Positions 1 through 8,271 of a stretch of 64,000 nt of DNA are shown one piece after another. A program made the position numbers and the translations under genes. The stretch is from Streptomyces smyrnaeus (GTDB lineage Bacteria; Actinomycetota; Actinomycetes; Streptomycetales; Streptomycetaceae): assembly GCF_017676345.1 (NCBI RefSeq), contig NZ_JAFFZM010000008.1, positions 186,001-250,000 on the forward strand, read 5' to 3'. The stretch's first letter is position 1. The number at the start of each line of letters is the position of its first letter. The notes below the pieces were generated by a model. That model ran no database searches, was not told where the DNA came from, and saw only the letters and a program-made list of their open reading frames with translations.

Positions 1-28
1 CTGGGCGCGGGGAACTGCGGGGCAGGCC

Positions 29-919
29 CTACCGCGAGGCGCGGGCCTTTTCGTCGGCTTCGCCGCCCGCGCCGACCAGCCCCATGGACACCCCGCCCGC
101 CGCCTGGAGCCTGGCGGCCACCGCCCGCATCTCGCGCCGCCCCAGCGGGCCGCCGATCAGCGGCGGCAGATAGCCGCGGATGCCCTGCATGCCGCGCAGC
201 CACCACTGGCCGTACACATGCGGGGCGCGGCGCTCGATACCGGCGACGAGGCGGTCGACGGCGGGACCGAGCGGGTAGGTCTTGTTGGTGGGCCACGGCA
301 GCCGCTGCCGTACGTCCCGCATCACCTCGTCCGCGTCGGCGCCGCGCACCATGTCGGTGTCCGTCCAGCTCAGATAGCCGACACCGACGCCCACCCCCTT
401 GTAGCCGACCTCCGCGCGCAGGCTGTGCGCGAACGCCTCCACACCTGACTTGGAGGCGCAGTACGCCGTCATCATCGGGGCCGGCGTGATGGCCGCGAGC
501 GAGGCGACCTGCAGGAAGTAGCCGCGCGACTCCTCCAGTACGGGCAGGAACGCGCGCCCGGTGACGGCGCCGCCGATGAGGTTGACCTCGATCACCCGGC
601 GCCAGGCCACCGGGTCGGAGTCCATGAAGGGCCCGCCCGTGGCCACCCCGGCGTTGGCGACGGTGATGTCGACCTTCCCGAAGTGCTCCTTGACCTCGTC
701 GGCGACCCGCGCCATGGCCTCGTGGTCGGTGACGTCGGCGTACCAGTGCGCCGAGTCCGTGTGCAGGGACTCGCTGACCCGCTTCAGCTCGTCCGGCTCC
801 AGCCCGACCAGCGCGATCCTGGCACCGCGCGCCGCCATCTTCCGCGCCAGCAGCGCCCCCACACCACGGGCCGCACCCGTGATGACGGCGACCTGCCCCT
901 CCAGACCGACCCTGCTCAT
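29..919 (-). CDS. SDR family oxidoreductase
   Basis: 296-aa short-chain dehydrogenase/reductase. The N-terminal Rossmann motif TGAARGVG (about residues 14-21), the NAGVA strand and the catalytic pair in YCASK are all present, so an active NAD(P)-dependent alcohol/ketone oxidoreductase is expected. The start is the ATG that overlaps the stop of the upstream hydrolase gene (ATGA), which implies translational coupling. A longer open frame upstream is only a shadow of the hydrolase. It is the last gene of a three-gene operon with a hydrolase and a Baeyer-Villiger-type monooxygenase, so a plausible role is oxidising an alcohol to the ketone used by the monooxygenase (inference). The substrate cannot be read from sequence. 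Confidence 0.9.
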   Translation of the reverse strand: MSRVGLEGQVAVITGAARGVGALLARKMAARGARIALVGLEPDELKRVSESLHTDSAHWYADVTDHEAMARVADEVKEHFGKVDITVANAGVATGGPFMDSDPVAWRRVIEVNLIGGAVTGRAFLPVLEESRGYFLQVASLAAITPAPMMTAYCASKSGVEAFAHSLRAEVGYKGVGVGVGYLSWTDTDMVRGADADEVMRDVRQRLPWPTNKTYPLGPAVDRLVAGIERRAPHVYGQWWLRGMQGIRGYLPPLIGGPLGRREMRAVAARLQAAGGVSMGLVGAGGEADEKARASR

Positions 920-1899
920 GCGCTCTTCTCCTTCGTCATGGCTGCGGCGTCGTCGGCGGCGACGTCGACAGCCGGGAGGTGGTCCCTGGCGAGCCCCGCG
1001 AGGACGGCACCGACCGTCTCCGGCTCCTCCAGCGGCGTCATGTGCCCGCGCCGCTGCAGTTCGTGCACGCCTGTGCAGTCGGGCAGCATCGCGGCCAGCC
1101 GGTGGGCGTGCGGGAGCGGGGTGAGGCGGTCGTGGGTGCCGATGACGACGGCGGTGGGCGCGTCCAGCCGCGGCACCTTGGCCGCGAGGTCGAGCCCGGC
1201 CAGCACCCCGCCCCAGGCGGACCGGACGCGCGTCGGACAGGCGTGCACGATGTGCGCTGTGGCCTGCACGGTCTCCGGCTCCGGACGCGGCCCGAGGGTG
1301 CCGTACGCGAGGGCCTTGCGGGTCAGCGGGGTGACCGGGCCCAGCGGCGCCGCCGAGCCCAGCAGCGCCCGGTGTGCGACGGCGCGCACCGACTCGGAGC
1401 GGAACGGCAGCACCCGCGCCTGGCCCGTCAACTGCTCGGCGCCGGTGCTGCACAGCAGCAACGCGGCAGCGTGCTCGCGAAGTTGCCTTCTGCCCGCCGC
1501 CGCCATGATCGTCATGCCGCCCATGGAGTGACCGCCGACGACGGCCTGTTCGCCCGGCTCCAGTGCGGCGTCCAGTACGGCGCACAGGTCGTCGGCGAGC
1601 ATGGCGGTGCTGTAGGCCAGGGGGGCGTCGGCGGCCGGGCTGCGGCCGTGCCCGCGCTGGTCGTAGACGATGACGCGGTGGCCGCTCGCGGTCAGCTCGC
1701 GGATCACCGGCGCCCAGAAGAGGGTCGAGCAGGTCCAGCCGTGGGCGAGGACGACGGCGGGGTCCTCGGGGCTGCCGTGCACCTCGACGGGGAAGCGCAC
1801 CCCGTCCCCGGAGCGTGCGGTCAGCTCGCGCGCGGGCGCGGGCGGCGCATAGCGCCCGGTCAGCCCCTTGCGCGGACGGGTACCGGCTAGGCGGCTCAT
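916..1899 (-). CDS. alpha/beta fold hydrolase
   Basis: 327-aa alpha/beta hydrolase. LAHGW forms the oxyanion region, VVGGHSMGG carries the nucleophile serine, GTHDRLTPL supplies the acid, and RRGHMTPLE near the C-terminus holds the catalytic histidine. It overlaps both neighbours by 4 bases (ATGA), so the three genes are translated as a unit. Next to a Baeyer-Villiger-type monooxygenase such hydrolases commonly open the ester or lactone product; that role is inferred from context. The start is the ATG overlapping the monooxygenase stop. A longer in-frame extension lies inside the monooxygenase gene and is not credible. Confidence 0.88.
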   Translation of the reverse strand: MSRLAGTRPRKGLTGRYAPPAPARELTARSGDGVRFPVEVHGSPEDPAVVLAHGWTCSTLFWAPVIRELTASGHRVIVYDQRGHGRSPAADAPLAYSTAMLADDLCAVLDAALEPGEQAVVGGHSMGGMTIMAAAGRRQLREHAAALLLCSTGAEQLTGQARVLPFRSESVRAVAHRALLGSAAPLGPVTPLTRKALAYGTLGPRPEPETVQATAHIVHACPTRVRSAWGGVLAGLDLAAKVPRLDAPTAVVIGTHDRLTPLPHAHRLAAMLPDCTGVHELQRRGHMTPLEEPETVGAVLAGLARDHLPAVDVAADDAAAMTKEKSA

Positions 1900-3533
1900 C
1901 GCACGTCCTCCCGCACATCCGAGGACGCGGCCGAGGGCAGATCCCCCGCGGCGGGGAAGGCGTCGATGGCGGCTCCCTTGCTGACGCTCCCGGCCGGCAG
2001 CGGCGCCTTGCCGCGCGCGGCCCTGCGCCCCGCGGCCTCTCCGGCACGCGGCGCGCGCAGCACCTCGTACTCCTCCAGCCACACCTCGCGGGTGATCTTG
2101 CGGAACTCGGCGGTGGTGCCCGGCCACACGGCCACCGGCCGCCCCTGCGCATCCAGATACCAGCTCGTGCAGCCGGTCTCCCAGACACTGGATTTGATGC
2201 GTTCACGCAGTTTCGCGTTGTAGGTGTGCTGCGCGATGGGCCGTACGTCCAGCGCGACCTTGTCGCCGCCGCCGAGGGTGTCCAGCTTCCGCATGTAGTC
2301 GATCAGATAGTTCAGCTGCGCCTCGATGATCAGCACCATCGAGCTGGTGCCCAGACCGGTGTTGGGACCGATGACGAACAGGAAGTTGGGGAAGCCGGTG
2401 GTGGTCGTCCCGCGCAGCGCGTTCATCCCGTCCGCGGCCCAGGACTCGGCCAGTGTCTCGCCGTCCGCGCCCTTGACGAGTTGGGCGACGGGCATGTCGG
2501 AGACGTGGAAGCCGCTGCAGAAGACCACCGCGTCGACCTCGGCCTCACGGCCGTCCGCCGACACCAGGGTGTTGCCGCGGATCTCCTTGAGCCCGGAGTC
2601 GATGACGTGGGTGTTGGGCTGGGCGAGCGCCGGATAGTAGTCGTCCGACAGCAGGGTGCGCTTGCAGCCCACGCGGTAGTCCGGCGTCAGCTTGCGGCGC
2701 AGCTCAGGATCCTTGACGGCACGCTTCATGTGCAGCTTGGAGACCTGTTCCACCGCGGGCAGCAGCTTCGGATAGTTGGCGAAGACCTGCGTCTCCAGCT
2801 CCCGTACGCCCCACAGCGCGAAGCGGCGCAGCTTCTGGGTGGCGGGGAAGCGGGTGTGCAGCTTCCGCTCCACCTTGCTGATCCGGCGGTCGCCGCGCGG
2901 CAGCACCCACGCGGGGGTGCGCTGGAAGACCGTCAGCTCGCCGACGACCGGCTGGATGGCGGGGATGATCTGGATGGCCGAGGCGCCGGTGCCGACGACG
3001 GCCACCCGCTTGCCGCGCAGGTCGTAGTCGTGGTCCCAGGTGGCGGAGTGGAAGACCTTGCCCTCGAAGGAGTCCAGCCCGGGGACGTCCGGCAGCTTCG
3101 GCTCGGACAGCGGCCCCGTCGCGGAGACGACGACATCGGCCGTCAGCGTGCCCGCCGAGGTCTCCACCCGCCAGTGCAGCTCTTCCGCGTCCCAGCTCAG
3201 CTGCTGGACCTCGGTGTTGAAGCGGATGTGCTGGCGCAGTCCGAAGGTGTCGGTGACCTGCTCCAGGTAGGCGTGGATGTCCGGTTGGGGCGAGAAGCTG
3301 CGCGGCCACTGGGGGTTGGGCGCGAAGGAGAACGAGTACAGGTGCGAGGGGATGTCGCACGCGCACCCCGGATAGGTGTTGTCGTGCCAGGTGCCGCCGA
3401 CGGCGTCCCTGCGCTCCAGGACGACGAAGTCCGTCACCCCCGCGCGGCGCAACCGGACGGCGGCCCCCAGGCCGCCGAACCCGGTACCGATCACCGCCAC
3501 CCTTACGTGCTCCTGCTCGTGCTCGGCCGCCAT
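1896..3533 (-). CDS. flavin-containing (Baeyer-Villiger-type) monooxygenase
   Basis: 545-aa NAD(P)/FAD-dependent monooxygenase. The N-terminal FAD motif VIGTGFGGLG is followed by the Baeyer-Villiger fingerprint FxGxxxHxxxWD (FEGKVFHSATWD) and a second dinucleotide motif VVGTGASAIQ. The family inserts oxygen next to a ketone carbonyl, giving an ester or lactone, using NADPH and O2. The start MAAEHEQEH is preceded by a GGGAGG ribosome site; the longer frame upstream adds Arg-rich non-homologous sequence and runs through the promoter region. First gene of the operon with the hydrolase and SDR. A 26-base palindrome lies about 130 bases upstream. Substrate unknown; cyclic ketones, steroids or lipids are possible. 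Confidence 0.88.
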   Translation of the reverse strand: MAAEHEQEHVRVAVIGTGFGGLGAAVRLRRAGVTDFVVLERRDAVGGTWHDNTYPGCACDIPSHLYSFSFAPNPQWPRSFSPQPDIHAYLEQVTDTFGLRQHIRFNTEVQQLSWDAEELHWRVETSAGTLTADVVVSATGPLSEPKLPDVPGLDSFEGKVFHSATWDHDYDLRGKRVAVVGTGASAIQIIPAIQPVVGELTVFQRTPAWVLPRGDRRISKVERKLHTRFPATQKLRRFALWGVRELETQVFANYPKLLPAVEQVSKLHMKRAVKDPELRRKLTPDYRVGCKRTLLSDDYYPALAQPNTHVIDSGLKEIRGNTLVSADGREAEVDAVVFCSGFHVSDMPVAQLVKGADGETLAESWAADGMNALRGTTTTGFPNFLFVIGPNTGLGTSSMVLIIEAQLNYLIDYMRKLDTLGGGDKVALDVRPIAQHTYNAKLRERIKSSVWETGCTSWYLDAQGRPVAVWPGTTAEFRKITREVWLEEYEVLRAPRAGEAAGRRAARGKAPLPAGSVSKGAAIDAFPAAGDLPSAASSDVREDVR

Positions 3534-3665
3534 GCCGCCGCCTCCCGGGATCTGTCGCGTGCTGCTGTGTCGCTGCGCGCGCCGCGTCTGCTGCGCTGTT
3601 GTGTGCCGTGGTGCGCTGCGCCGTGCGCGTTGCCGCACACCGCGCTCCCGCGCCGCGGACCCACA

Positions 3666-3691
3666 ACCGTGCCAGTAATCACTGGCACGGT
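3666..3691. promoter_or_regulatory. 26-base perfect palindrome, probable operator
   Basis: Arms ACCGTGCCAGT and ACTGGCACGGT are exact reverse complements around a 4-base AATC spacer. The site sits between the divergent monooxygenase operon and the MerR regulator gene, where an operator controlling one or both would be expected. MerR-family sites usually lie between -10 and -35 boxes; this fully symmetric site could equally bind a TetR-type protein encoded elsewhere. Confidence 0.6.
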
Positions 3692-3798
3692 CACGAGAGT
3701 AGGGCAGAGGGATACCCATGGGTAGGGGTCGGCGGCAGGAAAGTTACCGCCGGTTGCACCGAGGTGGTGCCGTACGGCGTCCGCCTAGGCTGGGGGAC

Positions 3799-4635
3799 GT
3801 GGCGAGCAGGAACGAACGACAGGCGACGGACGGGGCGGGCGAGCCGACCGGGGGCGCTCCCGGCGAGCAGGCCGGGCACAGCCGGGAGTTCCGCGCGCAC
3901 GAACTCGCGGAGGCCGCCGGCATCACCGCCCGCACCCTGCGCTTCTACCGCGAACGCAAACTCCTCCCGCCGCCCCGCCGCGAGGGCCGTATCGCCTGGT
4001 ACGACGAGCACCACCTGGCACGACTGCGCAGCATCACCGCGCTGCTGTCCCGCGGCCACACCCTGGGCGGCATCGCCGACCTGCTCGACGCCTTCGAGAA
4101 GGGCCGCGACGTACGCTCGGCAGCCGAGGTCATGGGGCTGGACAGCACGGTCGTCACCCCGTTCTCCGAGGAGACCCCCGTCCGGCTCACCCCGGAGGAG
4201 CTCGCCGACTACTTCCAGGGCGAGGTCACCGTCGACAACCTGGCCGCCTCCCTGGATCTGGGCTACGTCGCGATCGACGGCGACGAGTTCGTCCACACCA
4301 GCCGCCGGCTGCTGGAGGGCTCCGCCGAACTGGTCGCCAAGGGCATCCCCCTTGCCGACGTCCTGGAAGCCGGCCGCGAACTGCGCGCACAGACCGACGA
4401 GATCGCCGCCACATTCGCCCGGCTGCTGCGCTCCCACCTCCTGCCCAGGGAGCGGTCCACCGACCCGGGCGAGCTGAACCAACTGCTCGCGCGCGTGGCC
4501 CCCGTCGCCAAACAGATCGTCGAGGCGGAACTCGGCCTCGCCCTGGACCGCCGGGTGCGGGCCGAGCTGGAGGAGTGGCTAGCCGGCCGGACGGATGGGG
4601 AGGGCCTTGATGCCGTGGATGAAGTTGGAGACTAG
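3799..4635 (+). CDS. MerR family transcriptional regulator
   Basis: 278 aa with an N-terminal MerR winged helix: the helix-turn-helix is around HELAEAAGITARTLRFYRE, with the wing motif EGRIAWYDEHH after it. The remaining ~200 residues are an effector or dimerisation region I do not recognise. I chose the GTG because TAGGCT ends 7 bases before it, the classic spacing for a leaderless Streptomyces transcript, and because the upstream in-frame ATG adds a non-homologous basic stretch. It is divergent from the monooxygenase operon and tail-to-tail with the P450 gene, overlapping it by 57 bases, so it probably regulates these oxidative genes. Confidence 0.85.
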   Translation: MASRNERQATDGAGEPTGGAPGEQAGHSREFRAHELAEAAGITARTLRFYRERKLLPPPRREGRIAWYDEHHLARLRSITALLSRGHTLGGIADLLDAFEKGRDVRSAAEVMGLDSTVVTPFSEETPVRLTPEELADYFQGEVTVDNLAASLDLGYVAIDGDEFVHTSRRLLEGSAELVAKGIPLADVLEAGRELRAQTDEIAATFARLLRSHLLPRERSTDPGELNQLLARVAPVAKQIVEAELGLALDRRVRAELEEWLAGRTDGEGLDAVDEVGD

Positions 4636-5886
4636 GCGCCGCACTTCCCCTCCCGCCCCGCGCGCCCGCTCCGGCGGCGGCAGCAGAGCGTACGGCGGCA
4701 GCAGCCGGGCCGCCTCCTGGTACAGGACGCGCAGCTGGAGGCGGGCGAAGTGGGCGCCCAGGCAGACGTGCGGCCCCTCCCCGAACGCCAGATGCGGATT
4801 GGGGGTACGCGCCAGATCCAGGGTGTGCGGCGCGGTGAAGACCCGCTCGTCGTAGTTGGCGGAGGCGTGGAAGACCACCACCTTTTCCCCGGCACTGATG
4901 CGACGTCCCGACAGTTCGAGATCCCGCGCTGCCGTACGCCGGAAACTGAGCACAGGAGTGTGCCAGCGCAACAGCTCCTCCACCGCGACGGACTGCGCCT
5001 CGATGTCCCCCTCGCGCACCAGGTCGCGCATGGTGCGCTGGGCCCGCGGGTGCTCCGCCAGTGCGAGCAGCCCACCAGGTGCCGCGCTGCGCACCGTGTC
5101 GTTGCCCGCGACGGTCAGCAGGAAGAAGAACATCTCCAGCTCGGCACCGGTCAGTTCATGGGCGAGCCCGGTCATCACATCGTCCGCCGGGTGTGCGCGT
5201 TTGTACGCCGCCAGCCCACGCGCGTAGTCGAACATCTCCGCCAGCATGGCGGGCGACCTCGGATTGGCCGGACGGCCGTCCGGCCCGAGCACGGTGTGGG
5301 CCTGATCGGGGTCCTGGTAGCCGATGATCCGTTCGGTCCACTCCAGCAACAGCCCCCGGTCCCCGGCCGGGACGCCCAGCAGATCGGCGAGGTTCAGCAG
5401 CGCGAAGTCGTCGGTGACGGCGGCCACCAGGTCGCAGCTGCCCCGCTCCCGCAGTTGCTCGCACGCCGCCGCCAGCGACCCCCGGGCCCGCGCCCGCACC
5501 TTTGCCTCGAACCGCTCCACCCTGCGCCGTGTGAAGGCCCGGCTGACCAGGGTGCGCAGCCGGTGGTGCGCGGGCGGGTCCTGGTTGAGCATCATCCGGC
5601 GGATGAACGGCAGATCCTCCGGGTCGGGATCACGGATCTGGGTCGCACCCTCGTGGGAGGAGAACTCGGCGGGCGAACGCAGCACCCGCAGCACATCCGC
5701 ATGCCGCGTCACCGCCCAGAATCCCGGCCCCGCCGGCCAGCCCAGCACCTCGTACTCCTCCTGCCAGGCGACCGGAGCGCTCTCCCGCAGCACACGGAAC
5801 GCCTCGTGCGGCAGACCGGAGGCGTAGCGGCGCGGATCGAACACGTCCACATCGGACGCTGCCGCGGCCGTCGCGGCGCTGCCCAT
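4579..5886 (-). CDS. cytochrome P450, CYP124/125-like
   Basis: 435-aa P450. Visible features are the I-helix AGNDT (acid-Thr pair for O2 activation), the K-helix ExxR in EELLR, and the heme-ligand loop FGEGPHVCLGAHFAR with the axial cysteine. The segment TPVLSFRRTA followed by SANYDERVF resembles the CYP124/125/142 group, which hydroxylates methyl-branched lipids and sterols; this subfamily call is from memory. The gene overlaps the MerR gene by 57 bases at the 3' end and shares one base with the stop of the upstream hydrolase (TGATG), so it forms a two-gene operon. No ferredoxin or reductase gene is adjacent. Confidence 0.9.
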   Translation of the reverse strand: MGSAATAAAASDVDVFDPRRYASGLPHEAFRVLRESAPVAWQEEYEVLGWPAGPGFWAVTRHADVLRVLRSPAEFSSHEGATQIRDPDPEDLPFIRRMMLNQDPPAHHRLRTLVSRAFTRRRVERFEAKVRARARGSLAAACEQLRERGSCDLVAAVTDDFALLNLADLLGVPAGDRGLLLEWTERIIGYQDPDQAHTVLGPDGRPANPRSPAMLAEMFDYARGLAAYKRAHPADDVMTGLAHELTGAELEMFFFLLTVAGNDTVRSAAPGGLLALAEHPRAQRTMRDLVREGDIEAQSVAVEELLRWHTPVLSFRRTAARDLELSGRRISAGEKVVVFHASANYDERVFTAPHTLDLARTPNPHLAFGEGPHVCLGAHFARLQLRVLYQEAARLLPPYALLPPPERARGAGGEVRRLVSNFIHGIKALPIRPAG

Positions 5887-6722
5887 CACGCACCGCCTTC
5901 CGCACGGAGGAAGTCCTCCACCGCGCGGACGGTCTCCAGCGGCGTCTCGTCGAGCGGATAGTGCCCTGCCGCAGGCACCTCCACCAGCTCGGCGGCGGTG
6001 TACCAGCGCAGCCATGTCGTACGCACCACCTCCGCCGACAGCACCGGGTCACCGTCTCCGACGACCAGCCGCACCGGTACCCGGCAGCCGCGCACCTGCT
6101 CGTGGAAGTCCTCCAGGGCCCACGAGTCCAACCAGGCCCGGAAAGCACCCGGGTCGGTGCACGACAGCGACCGCTCGACCATGAGGTCCAGCCAGGCGTC
6201 CGGACGGCGGTTGCCCGTACTCAGATCGATGATCGCCCTGCGGTTGGCCGGTCGCTGCGCGGCCTGCGCGAACAGCTCCCACTGCTCGCCCTGCAACGGC
6301 ACCCCGCTCGCGGGCACCGGCGCGATGCCCACCATCCGGCGCACCCGCTCCGGCGCCGCCAGCACGACCCGCTGGATGACGGCGCCGCCCATCGAGTGCC
6401 CTACGAGCGAGAACCGCTCCCAGCCGAGCGCGTCCGCCAGCGCCAGGATGTCCCCGGCGGCCTCATCGGTCGTCCAGGAGCCGGGGATGTCCCGCGCCTC
6501 GCCGTAACCGCGCAGATCGGGAACGGCGTAACTGAACGTGCTCCGGTCGAGTACGTCGAAGACCGGCGCATACGCCCGCCGGTCGGCGAACCAGCCGTGC
6601 ACGGCGATCACATGGTGCGCTCCGTCGCCGATCCGGGCGGCGGGCAGTGCAACGGCACCGGTCCCCTCTCCGACACCGGCCCCCGTCCCGTCCTCGGTAC
6701 CGGACTGCGCTGCACCGTCCAT
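5886..6722 (-). CDS. alpha/beta fold hydrolase
   Basis: 278-aa alpha/beta hydrolase with AVHGWFADRR (oxyanion region), SLVGHSMGGA (nucleophile elbow), GDGDPVLS (acid) and AAGHYPLDET (catalytic histidine). I start at MDGAAQ because GGGAGG lies about 5 bases upstream; the open frame continues further but without homology. It is the first gene of an operon with the P450, joined by a one-base stop/start overlap. This is the second hydrolase in the cluster and is not closely similar in sequence to the one at 0.9-1.9 kb. The specific ester or epoxide substrate is unknown. Confidence 0.86.
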   Translation of the reverse strand: MDGAAQSGTEDGTGAGVGEGTGAVALPAARIGDGAHHVIAVHGWFADRRAYAPVFDVLDRSTFSYAVPDLRGYGEARDIPGSWTTDEAAGDILALADALGWERFSLVGHSMGGAVIQRVVLAAPERVRRMVGIAPVPASGVPLQGEQWELFAQAAQRPANRRAIIDLSTGNRRPDAWLDLMVERSLSCTDPGAFRAWLDSWALEDFHEQVRGCRVPVRLVVGDGDPVLSAEVVRTTWLRWYTAAELVEVPAAGHYPLDETPLETVRAVEDFLRAEGGA

Positions 6723-6841
6723 GGCGGCCTCCCCTGGGCACGGCAGGGCCCCGTCACCCCGCCTGCTCCACGGTGGCCCGGCTTCTACCGAGGACACAAG
6801 ACCGCGGCACGACCGGCCGACGGCCTCCGCGGGTTCCACGA

Positions 6842-6916
6842 CCCGTCAGCCGTCAAAGCGCCCGCCAGCCGTCGAAGGCCCGTCAGGCGGCGAAGCGCCC
6901 GTCAGCCGTCGAAGCG
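6842..6916. repeat. four ~19-base tandem units at the 3' end of the HxlR gene
   Basis: Units close to CCCGTCAGCCGTCGAAGCG occur four times in tandem. The last copy encodes the end of the HxlR regulator including its stop codon, so the 3' end of that gene appears to have been duplicated into the intergenic region. Confidence 0.7.
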
Positions 6917-7282
6917 ACGGCGGGCGGCCTCGATGTGGCCGAGGTACTGGTGGGTCCAGCCGCACATTCCGTCGACCGTGGCCCGCAGTGCCCGGCCGGG
7001 CTCGGTGAGGGCGTACTCGACCCGTGGCGGCACGGTGGGATGCACCGTCCGCTCGACCAGCCCGTAGCGCTCCAGCATGCGCAGATTCTGGGTGAGCATC
7101 TTGTGGCTGACGCCCTCGACCTCGTTGCGCAACTCGCTGAAACGCAGGGTGCGCTCACCGAGCGCCTCGATGATCAGGAACGCCCACTTGTTGGCGACGT
7201 CCGAGAAGATCTGCCGCGCCAGGGAGTCCGCCCGCCGCAGGTCCGCGTCCTCGGGCGAGCCGCTGAACTGCTTGGTCACCAT
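6902..7282 (-). CDS. HxlR family winged-helix regulator
   Basis: 126-aa HxlR-type DNA-binding protein. The winged helix runs through NKWAFLIIEALGERTLRF, HKMLTQNLRMLERYGL and TVPPRVEYALTEPG, the usual order for the family. Family members act as dimers and often sense redox state or aldehydes. The start MVTKQF has GAGG about 6 bases upstream. The gene is divergent from the RidA gene, and the shared intergenic region contains two inverted repeats, so autoregulation together with control of ridA is likely. The C-terminal codons lie in a tandem repeat. Confidence 0.88.
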   Translation of the reverse strand: MVTKQFSGSPEDADLRRADSLARQIFSDVANKWAFLIIEALGERTLRFSELRNEVEGVSHKMLTQNLRMLERYGLVERTVHPTVPPRVEYALTEPGRALRATVDGMCGWTHQYLGHIEAARRRFDG

Positions 7283-7327
7283 AAGGTTCCTCAGTTGCCG
7301 AAAAGTGCGTTCTTCCAGGTCAGCGAA

Positions 7328-7400
7328 CACTCTCTTACAGTTCCGGGGTAACCACAAGAGAGTGGTGAGCCCGGGTTCGACGCAGCCGCAGGAGAACCCG
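7328..7400. promoter_or_regulatory. two inverted repeats between hxlR and ridA
   Basis: CACTCTCTT (7328-7336) pairs exactly with AAGAGAGTG (7356-7364), and CGGGTTC (7372-7378) pairs with GAACCCG (7394-7400). Both lie in the divergent promoter region, so they are candidate binding sites for the HxlR protein. Confidence 0.5.
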
Positions 7401-7429
7401 AGCGCACTCCCGGCAGAAAGGCAGGCAGC

Positions 7430-7831
7430 ATGGCCACCATCGGCGTCTTCAACCACAACGTGCCGGCCGAGAGCAGCTTCGGCTACTCGCAGGCGATCAA
7501 GTCCGGCACCCTGATCCACGTCTCCGGACAGCTCTCCCTCGACGAGGCGGGCGACTTCCTCCACCCGGACGACTTCGCCGCCCAGCTCGCGCAGGTCCAC
7601 CGCAACTTCGACAAGGTCCTGGACCACTACGGCGCCACCCGCAACCAGATCGTCTCGCAGACCGTGTACATGGTGGACCTGCAGCGAAACGCCACGGCGA
7701 TGTCCGAAGGAAACCTGGCGTACTTCGGCGACCACCGCCCGGTCAGCACGGTCCTCGGCGTCACCGGACTGTACTTCCCCGGCCAGGTCGTCGAGATCAG
7801 CTTCATCATCGACACCGAGCTGCCCGCCTGA
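7430..7831 (+). CDS. RidA/YjgF family protein (enamine/imine deaminase)
   Basis: 133 aa, the usual RidA length. GQLSLDEAG, DKVLDHYGA and RPVSTVLGV follow the family pattern; the Arg in the last segment is at the position that binds the substrate carboxylate. RidA proteins hydrolyse reactive 2-aminoacrylate and related imines to keto acids. The start ATG has AAAGGCAGG just upstream. Divergent from an HxlR regulator, a common pairing that suggests induction by a reactive metabolite. A 17-bp hairpin follows about 30 bases after the stop. Confidence 0.88.
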   Translation: MATIGVFNHNVPAESSFGYSQAIKSGTLIHVSGQLSLDEAGDFLHPDDFAAQLAQVHRNFDKVLDHYGATRNQIVSQTVYMVDLQRNATAMSEGNLAYFGDHRPVSTVLGVTGLYFPGQVVEISFIIDTELPA

Positions 7832-7860
7832 GCGCCTGTTCGCAATGCCGATGTGCGGGC

Positions 7861-7900
7861 CGGGCCCGGTGTTTCGGAGTGGACCGAAACACCGGGCCCG
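7861..7900. terminator. 17-bp perfect hairpin after ridA
   Basis: The 17-base arm at 7861-7877 is the exact reverse complement of 7884-7900, with a 6-base loop. It has no T-run, as is usual in Streptomyces. It probably terminates ridA, and it sits 62 bases before the next start codon. Confidence 0.75.
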
Positions 7901-7962
7901 AACCGTGTGCGGGGCGCAGGATGGCACAACAGGCCCCGCACACGACAACAGAGGGAGCCACG

Positions 7963-8205
7963 ATGAAGAAGGCAGCAGCACGCGCAATGGCCGTCGCGTT
8001 GATCGCCACCGGATGCCTCACAGCCAGCACGGGCACCGCCCTGGCCGGCGACAACAGCGGTGCCCCCGGCGGGGGCGTGGCGCCGACGGGTGACAACAGC
8101 GGCTCGCCCGGCGGGGGCTTCGCGCCGACGGGCGACAACCACGGCGCGCCCGGCGGAGGCGTGGCGCCGACGGGCGACAACCACGGCTCGCCCGGCGGGA
8201 CATAG
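7963..8205 (+). CDS. small secreted Gly-rich repeat protein
   Basis: 80 aa. A signal peptide of about 28 residues (MKKAAARAMAV, hydrophobic core, cleavage after ALA) is followed by almost nothing but a 14-residue unit GDNxGxPGGGxAPT: three full copies and a truncated fourth. At DNA level these are 42-base tandem repeats from 8047. GAGGGAG precedes the ATG. A lipobox reading (ATGC) is weaker than the signal-peptidase-I site. I do not recognise a family; a disordered cell-wall or extracellular peptide is the most that can be said. Confidence 0.72.
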   Translation: MKKAAARAMAVALIATGCLTASTGTALAGDNSGAPGGGVAPTGDNSGSPGGGFAPTGDNHGAPGGGVAPTGDNHGSPGGT

Positions 8206-8271
8206 GGGTCTGCATCCGGCGGCTTCCCAGGCGGTGGCCGTCGTGGGGTCTTCTTGGGGAGACTCCTGGGC

